Assembly: GCA_020851835.1 (NCBI GenBank)
Contig: JADZBZ010000537.1
Location: forward strand, 1-5,914
Origin: Acidobacteriota bacterium
Lineage (GTDB): Bacteria > Acidobacteriota > Vicinamibacteria > Vicinamibacterales > UBA2999
DNA: 5,914 nt
Direction: 5' to 3'
Under the pieces are notes generated by a model that was not told the origin of the DNA, did not search any database, and was given only the letters and a program-made list of their open reading frames with translations. Shown piece by piece: positions 1 through 5,914 of this stretch (positions within the stretch are counted from its first letter, which is position 1; the number at the start of each line of letters is the position of its first letter). Both the position numbers and the translations under genes were made by a program.

Positions 1-347
1 AGGACGAGCTCGACCAGCGCCATCAGCAGCAGCATGCCCGCCAGCTTGCCGGCGTAGATGGCCGGCCGGTCGGCCGGCGCCAGCATCAGGGCCCGCAGCG
101 TGTCGGCCTGCCGCTCGCGCTCGAAGGTGCGGCCCAGGGCAAGGGTCCCGGAAAACGCCGTCGCAATCCACAGGATGGCCGCCGCCACATCGTCCACGGG
201 ACGGCCCTCACGCACCAGGCCAAAGGCGAACACGAGCACCACGGTGAGGGCGAAGAAGAGCGTGGTGGACACCACCTCGAAGCTGCGCACCTCCACGGTC
301 AGGTCCTTGCGGACCACGAGCCAGGCGATGCGAAAGAAGTTCCTCAT
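1..347 (-). CDS. ccmB: CcmB haem-exporter permease, N-terminal part (cut by window edge)
   Basis: CcmB is the integral membrane subunit that pairs with the CcmA ATPase; the complex uses ATP to release haem-loaded CcmE from CcmC. The reading frame starts at ATG 347-345 and stays open for 115 codons to the window edge. It begins MRNFFRIAWLVVRKDLTVEV, matching the usual CcmB opening in which a short amphipathic stretch ends in a K-D-L element before the first membrane helix (about residues 25-44). A second hydrophobic segment (about 52-72) follows, then the conserved R-x-F-E-x-E-R cytoplasmic element (73-79), an L-M-L-A-P-A-D-R segment (87-94) and a G-K-L (100-102) leading into a third helix. 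These match CcmB order and spacing. The ATG overlaps the ccmA stop as ATGA, which implies translational coupling and an A-B pair. No strong ribosome binding site is visible. The C-terminal half lies outside the window. Confidence 0.93.
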   Translation of the reverse strand, partial: MRNFFRIAWLVVRKDLTVEVRSFEVVSTTLFFALTVVLVFAFGLVREGRPVDDVAAAILWIATAFSGTLALGRTFERERQADTLRALMLAPADRPAIYAGKLAGMLLLMALVELV

Positions 348-1051
348 GAGGCCGCCATCGCGGAGCGAAAGCGATCCCTCAGGGGGCCATCGCCCGCGCT
401 CACCGTCATGAGCCGGCCGGCTCGCAGGAACAACTCGTTCGACAGCAGGCCGTCGACCACGTCGAGGTCATGCGTCGCCACCACCGTGAGCACTCCGCGC
501 GACTGCTCTTCGCGCAGGCGGGTCACGAGAGCGGCCGCCGAGGCCTGATCCAGCCCGGTGAAGGGCTCGTCCAGCAGCAGGAGCCTCGGCCGGTGCAGGA
601 GCGCCCGCTCGAGCGCCACACGCTGGCGCATCCCGCGCGAAAACCCCGACACGGCGTCGCCCGCGCGCTCGGCGAGTCCCGCCCGTTCGAGCGCCTCGCG
701 GGCCCGGGCCGGCGCGTCGGCCAGCCCGTACATGCGTCCGAAGAACACCAGATTCTCGAACGCGGTGAGCTCAGGGTACAGGAACAGGTCGTGGCCCAGC
801 ATGCCGATGCGCGCGCGCAGGCCGGCGCCTCCGCTCGCCGCCGTCATGGCGCCGTAGGCCACCGTGCCATCCGACGGCGCGAGCAAGGTGGCCAGAATGG
901 CGAGCAGGGTGGACTTGCCGGCGCCGTTGGGGCCGAGCAACCCGACGATGTCGCCGGCGGCGCAGGCAAAGGAGACCTTGGAAAGCGCCTTGCGACGGCC
1001 GTAGTGGCGAGACAGGTTGGCAACCGTCAGGCGATCGAAATCATCGGTCAC
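344..1051 (-). CDS. ccmA: CcmA, ATP-binding subunit of the CcmAB haem-chaperone release complex
   Basis: This is an ABC ATPase of 235 residues, a normal length for CcmA. The Walker A motif GPNGAGKST is at residues 40-48, the ABC signature FSRGMRQR at 137-144, Walker B RLLLLDEP at 156-163, the D-loop GLD at 166-168 and the switch histidine in THD at 194. The Q-loop region reads GHD (86-88) where Proteobacterial CcmA usually reads GHQ. The YPELTAFENL stretch after it is typical of the family. I chose GTG at 1051-1049: it overlaps the upstream stop as GTGA, has AGGGGG seven bases upstream, and gives a start just before the first ABC beta strand. An upstream ATG at 1312 would add 87 residues lying wholly inside the preceding gene, with no resemblance to an ABC domain. 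In System I, CcmA works with CcmB in the cytoplasmic membrane; ATP hydrolysis frees holo-CcmE for delivery to CcmF. Identity rests on the motifs plus the adjacent ccmB and ccmE/F. Confidence 0.95.
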   Translation of the reverse strand: MTDDFDRLTVANLSRHYGRRKALSKVSFACAAGDIVGLLGPNGAGKSTLLAILATLLAPSDGTVAYGAMTAASGGAGLRARIGMLGHDLFLYPELTAFENLVFFGRMYGLADAPARAREALERAGLAERAGDAVSGFSRGMRQRVALERALLHRPRLLLLDEPFTGLDQASAAALVTRLREEQSRGVLTVVATHDLDVVDGLLSNELFLRAGRLMTVSAGDGPLRDRFRSAMAAS

Positions 1052-2256
1052 GCCGCGGCCCCCTGGCCGCCCCCCGGCGCTTCGTCGAGCTCGGCGAGCA
1101 CGCGCTCGAGCATCGCCATCATTTCGGGCCGCCGCTCGGCATCCTTGGGCTTGGGACGTCCGGCCCGGCGCCGATTCTCGATCGCGACGAGATCCTTCAG
1201 CAACCGTACCCGCTCGGCCTCGAGCGCACGTCGAGGCGACTGGCGGGCCGGCGCCAAGGCGTACGCGAATCCGGCCAGCAGGATGAGCGCCGCGAGGCCC
1301 ACGGCCGTCCATCGCGGCGTCATGCTGTGGGCCGGCAGGTTGGTGAAGGTCACGACCATCTCGTCGCCAGCGGCGAGCCGCCCGCCATTGGCCAGCACGA
1401 ACATCTTGCCGCCATCGGCGTCGATTGTCTCCTGCGTCGGCAGCTGCGCCGAGCGCACCTGCAGGTCACCGAACTTCTCGACCGCGACAAATGGCTGTTC
1501 GAAGGCCGCCGGCCACCGCTGCCGCAGGGTGTAGGACGTGCCGGTATCGGGCAGTGAGAACGCGATCTGCACGCTCGTCGTCCCGGGCGGGAACGGCCCG
1601 GTAACACGCACCATGTCGCCGCGCAGCGTGGCCTGCGTCGTGGACCCTTCCATCAGCCCCGCGTTGGAGGCGCCGGCCGGCAACGGGATGTCGAGCGGCG
1701 CGCCGGTGTCGATGGGCGTGCGGGCGTTGTTCACGATGTCGAGAATGTAGAACATCGTGAACGTGTCGTTCTGGAATTCGCCGATGACGCGCGACTGACC
1801 GCCCAGCACGACTACACCCTGTCGGGACGGCTCCTTGGCCGCGGCCTCGGCCGCCGCGCGTTCACCGGGAGCCGCCGCCGATGCGCCGGCCACCAGCGCC
1901 ACGCGGATGCCGCCGCGCGCCGGCATGACCAGCTCGTGCGACACCAGCACCTCGCCCTCCACGGCGGAGGTGGCCACGACCACCGCACCGGGGGCAAAGC
2001 CCGGGAACTCGACGCGGCCCTGCGCATCGGTGGTGCCCGACTGCGTCTGGCCGTTCGAGGTCACCGATACGCTCTGCCCGGTGATGTTGTTGCTCATCCG
2101 CTCGCGCACCACGCGCACCGAGACGGTGCCGGTCGCAAGCTCGGGCGCCGGTAGCGAAATGCCGGACATCTGCGAGGCATCGGGCATGGCCACCTGGGCA
2201 GACGCGGCCGGGGCCGACAGCAGGGCGAGGGTCAGGAAACCAGCGATGTGCCGCAT
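1048..2256 (-). CDS. Secreted, membrane-anchored carboxypeptidase-regulatory-like protein of the ccm cluster (function unknown)
   Basis: The 402-residue product begins with a clear signal peptide (residues 1-20, MRHIAGFLTLALLSAPAASA, then Q). Residues about 43-122 (including T-D-A-Q-G-R-V-E-F at 76-84) look like a transthyretin/carboxypeptidase-regulatory beta-sandwich. After an Ala-rich linker (about 124-142), residues 145-310 form a second beta-rich region with no motif I can name. One membrane helix lies at about 316-336, followed by a charged, probably cytoplasmic tail (337-402) with heptad-like leucines and a Gly/Ala end. The bulk should therefore be periplasmic. No catalytic residues are recognisable, so a binding or scaffolding role is more likely than an enzyme. 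The gene overlaps the preceding gene by 25 nt and ends in a GTGA overlap with ccmA, so it is embedded in the operon. A role in cytochrome c assembly is inferred from this position and from the CcmI-like look of its tail (344-373). No good ribosome binding site precedes the ATG, which fits coupled translation. Confidence 0.85.
   Translation of the reverse strand: MRHIAGFLTLALLSAPAASAQVAMPDASQMSGISLPAPELATGTVSVRVVRERMSNNITGQSVSVTSNGQTQSGTTDAQGRVEFPGFAPGAVVVATSAVEGEVLVSHELVMPARGGIRVALVAGASAAAPGERAAAEAAAKEPSRQGVVVLGGQSRVIGEFQNDTFTMFYILDIVNNARTPIDTGAPLDIPLPAGASNAGLMEGSTTQATLRGDMVRVTGPFPPGTTSVQIAFSLPDTGTSYTLRQRWPAAFEQPFVAVEKFGDLQVRSAQLPTQETIDADGGKMFVLANGGRLAAGDEMVVTFTNLPAHSMTPRWTAVGLAALILLAGFAYALAPARQSPRRALEAERVRLLKDLVAIENRRRAGRPKPKDAERRPEMMAMLERVLAELDEAPGGGQGAAA
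1059..1064 (-). promoter_or_regulatory. Ribosome binding site for ccmA (AGGGGG)
   Basis: Read on the minus strand, AGGGGG lies seven bases before the GTG at 1051. It is purine-rich and at normal Shine-Dalgarno distance. It supports the GTG start over the far upstream ATG at 1312. It lies inside the last codons of the preceding gene, as expected for coupled translation. Confidence 0.55.
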
Positions 2257-2798
2257 TGTTTACAGAAGCGTGCGTCGGTGTCGTTACCAGTGCCACACCC
2301 CGGACAGATGCCCGCCGGGGCGGGGGCCTCCGGCGCCGAGGCCAGGGCAGCGACCTCGCGTTCGATCTGGTCGCGGTAGCCCGTGTTGGCGTCGAGCTGC
2401 TGCATGATGCGCATCGCCCGCCGCCGCAGGCGCCCGCTCATCTCGTCGAAGTCGGCCTGGGCCATCTTCCCCATCGCGAAGTCGAACTCGAGCTCCTTGA
2501 TCGACCTGAGCGCCAGCGCCTTCTCGCGCTCGAGCGCGGCGCGCGTGCGCCCGCCCGTCACCGTCGGGCCGCCACCGAGCGCGGCCGACACGAGCGGCAC
2601 CAGCGTCCGGTAGGCGCCCAGCCCCACGAAGCTGGCCGCGACGACGGTCAGGCTGAGAATGATGATGTTGGCAATCGACTGCCCGGTCGCGACAATCACC
2701 ACGGAGGTGGCCGCGAGCATGCCGCACAGCAGGAAGAACTGCCACGGCGGCAACCCCTGCTCGGCGGGCGCCTCCCCCATCTGCGTCATCTGCGCCAT
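2232..2798 (-). CDS. Two-helix membrane protein with C-terminal zinc ribbon (possible CcmI-like accessory protein)
   Basis: The product is 188 residues from the chosen start. Two hydrophobic segments (about 18-37 and 43-63) form a likely hairpin in the membrane. A long charged, helical region (about 85-150) holds KELEFDFAMGKM at 101-112. The C-terminal zinc ribbon uses C165-x-x-C168 and C179-x-x-C182, with an Ala/Pro linker before it. The helical region resembles the cytoplasmic segment of CcmI/CycH (L-x-E-L-E-x-D-x-x-x-G-x-x), which in Proteobacteria helps present apocytochrome c. That similarity is my reading and is not proven. The frame is open further up, to ATG 2894 inside the 3' end of ccmF. 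I prefer 2798 because the AGGAAG before 2894 sits too close to the start codon and the extra 32 residues look unstructured. ATGs at 2789 and 2780 are also possible, as all three lie in a 9-bp repeat. The gene follows ccmF by 46 nt and overlaps the next gene by 25 nt. Confidence 0.82.
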   Translation of the reverse strand: MAQMTQMGEAPAEQGLPPWQFFLLCGMLAATSVVIVATGQSIANIIILSLTVVAASFVGLGAYRTLVPLVSAALGGGPTVTGGRTRAALEREKALALRSIKELEFDFAMGKMAQADFDEMSGRLRRRAMRIMQQLDANTGYRDQIEREVAALASAPEAPAPAGICPGCGTGNDTDARFCKQCGTSLVS

Positions 2799-2804
2799 CT
2801 GCGG
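2778..2804. repeat. Three tandem 9-bp units (CATCTGCGN) at the start of the zinc-ribbon gene
   Basis: On the plus strand the units are CATCTGCGT, CATCTGCGC and CATCTGCGG at 2778-2786, 2787-2795 and 2796-2804, differing only at the ninth base. On the coding strand each unit supplies an in-frame ATG, so the protein starts M-A-Q-M-T-Q-M and the real start is ambiguous among 2798, 2789 and 2780. Because the unit is a multiple of three, gain or loss of a copy would not shift the frame. Confidence 0.85.
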
Positions 2805-2844
2805 CTCTGACCTGTCCGTGCGCGGCCCTGGCTCGTCCGCGCCA

Positions 2845-5316
<2,472 letters not shown>

Positions 5317-5326
5317 AGGTATCTAC

Positions 5327-5340
5327 CAAAAGGCAAAAGG
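5327..5340. repeat. Tandem direct repeat CAAAAGG x2 ahead of ccmF
   Basis: Two perfect adjacent copies of CAAAAGG occupy 5327-5333 and 5334-5340 on the plus strand. On the transcribed strand they give the two U4 runs that follow the hairpin at 5339-5389. They lie 11-24 bases upstream of the ccmF start codon. Confidence 0.8.
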
Positions 5341-5389
5341 GCACAGGGCCGAAGGCAGAACGTTCCGTCTCACCTCTGACCGTGTGCCC
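5328..5389 (-). terminator. Possible intrinsic terminator or attenuator between ccmE and ccmF
   Basis: On the minus strand GGGCACA (5389-5383) pairs perfectly with TGTGCCC (5345-5339). After one C-C mismatch, GGTC (5381-5378) pairs with GGCC (5350-5347), including one G-U pair. This makes an 11-bp, mostly GC stem with a loop of 27 nt, followed at once by UUUUGCCUUUU (5338-5328). Stem then U-run is the layout of a factor-independent terminator. The loop is long and the U-run is interrupted, so partial termination, RNA processing or chance are alternatives. Folding energy was not computed. Confidence 0.4.
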
Positions 5390-5410
5390 CAGGCCGGTGC
5401 CACGGAATGC

Positions 5411-5833
5411 TCAGTAGGTCCCCGACGAGGCCGGGCCACCCGGCTTGGCTTCGTACTTGGACGGACACTTGGCCATGACGCCGTTGGGCGACACGCTGAA
5501 CCCGTCGGACGACAGCGTGCCCTTCAGCACCACTTCGGCGTCGCTCTTGAAGGTGTCGGGCACGACACCCGTGTAGCTGGCGTTGACCACGTGGCCGTTG
5601 CTCTGCACCTGGAAGCGGTATTCGAGGCTGTTGCGCCGCTTCATGATCGAGTCGGGCACGACGTAACCGTGCAGCTGCAGCTTCTTGCCGTACCACTCGC
5701 CGGGCTGCGTCATCACCTCGTCCACGTGCTTGTAGTACTCAGTGGCTTCGCCCATCGTCGAGTACAGCAGGCCGCCGAACGCCGTGGCGAGAACGAGGCT
5801 CGTGAAACCGACCTTGATGGCTTTGTGCTTCAT
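5411..5833 (-). CDS. ccmE: CcmE haem chaperone, CxxxY variant
   Basis: CcmE is a membrane-anchored periplasmic chaperone that binds haem covalently and carries it from CcmC to CcmF. The 140-residue product has an N-terminal anchor helix (about 7-26) with lysines before it. A small beta-barrel (OB-fold) domain follows, with the family hallmarks LQLHGYVV (52-59), YTGVVPDTF (87-95) and a VVLKGT strand (101-106). The haem-attachment position of E. coli CcmE is a histidine in an HxxxY motif. Here the equivalent reads C123-P-S-K-Y127. The cysteine form is known from archaea and Desulfovibrio-type Ccm systems, so this is a recognised variant and not a damaged gene. The start ATG has AGG nine bases upstream and gives a normal-length anchor. 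The product ends in a short Gly/Ser/Pro-rich tail (131-140). ccmE precedes the ccmF-ccmH fusion by 94 nt. Confidence 0.93.
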   Translation of the reverse strand: MKHKAIKVGFTSLVLATAFGGLLYSTMGEATEYYKHVDEVMTQPGEWYGKKLQLHGYVVPDSIMKRRNSLEYRFQVQSNGHVVNASYTGVVPDTFKSDAEVVLKGTLSSDGFSVSPNGVMAKCPSKYEAKPGGPASSGTY

Positions 5834-5854
5834 GGATTGGGACCTGACGGCTCC

Positions 5855-5914
5855 TCAACCCTCAGGATAACGCATCAGCAGGTCGCAAACCAGCGCGACC
5901 GGGAGCCCGACGAC
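5855..5914 (-). CDS. Possible C-terminal end of an upstream gene (partial)
   Basis: Reading in from the window edge, one frame is open for 19 codons and ends at TGA 5857-5855. It encodes VVGLPVALVCDLLMRYPEG. About three quarters of third codon positions are G or C, as in the genes around it, and the other two frames stop sooner. The stop is 21 nt from the ccmE start, which would fit an operon neighbour. The stretch is too short to identify; the hydrophobic part could be the end of a membrane helix. It may also be non-coding leader of ccmE. Confidence 0.35.
   Translation of the reverse strand, partial: VVGLPVALVCDLLMRYPEG

Noticed and set aside
1052..1312. N-terminal extension of ccmA to an ATG at 1312
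   Set aside because: The extra 87 residues are Arg/Gly/Ala-rich, lie entirely within the preceding gene and have no ABC features. The GTG at 1051 has a ribosome binding site and a GTGA overlap.
470..1534. A 354-codon plus-strand open frame opposite ccmA and the end of the beta-protein gene
   Set aside because: It is low-complexity, Arg/Ala/Gly-rich and antisense to clear ABC ATPase motifs. It spans a gene junction, which fits a composition artefact.
5834..5914. A sigma-70 promoter ahead of ccmE
   Set aside because: TTGCGA and TATCCT-like hexamers are present but only about 13 bases apart, and the stretch may be coding. No promoter can be supported.

Overview
The window holds part of a cytochrome c maturation (Ccm, System I) gene cluster. 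All genes lie on the minus strand, so transcription runs from high to low coordinates. The DNA is very GC-rich, intergenic space is minimal and no mobile element, CRISPR array, tRNA or rRNA was seen. Gene content and style (a CcmF-CcmH fusion, a CxxxY-type CcmE, a zinc-ribbon membrane protein and a secreted carboxypeptidase-regulatory-like protein placed among ccm genes) suggest an Acidobacteriota-like bacterium, perhaps of the Vicinamibacteria. That is an inference from gene content, not a proven placement.

Layout in transcription order: (1) a possible C-terminal tail of an upstream gene, 5914-5855; (2) ccmE, 5833-5411, the periplasmic haem chaperone, with Cys instead of His at the haem-binding position; (3) a 94-nt gap with a GC-rich hairpin followed by an interrupted U-tract; (4) a long ccmF, 5316-2845, fused at its 3' end to a cysteine-rich CcmH domain; (5) a small membrane protein with a C-terminal zinc ribbon, about 2798-2232; (6) a secreted, membrane-anchored beta-rich protein, 2256-1048; (7) ccmA, 1051-344, starting at GTG and overlapping the previous stop as GTGA; (8) the 5' part of ccmB, 347-1, overlapping ccmA as ATGA and cut by the window edge.

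Known Ccm biology ties the main genes together. CcmA (ATPase) and CcmB (permease) drive release of haem-loaded CcmE. CcmE carries haem to CcmF, the haem lyase. CcmH handles the apocytochrome CxxCH thiols. Here the lyase and the thiol-handling domain are one polypeptide. ccmC, ccmD, ccmG and a separate ccmI are not in the window and may lie beyond either edge. The two genes between ccmF and ccmA are not standard Ccm components. They share a short membrane-proximal motif that resembles the N-terminal region of CcmI, so they are the best candidates for lineage-specific accessory factors.
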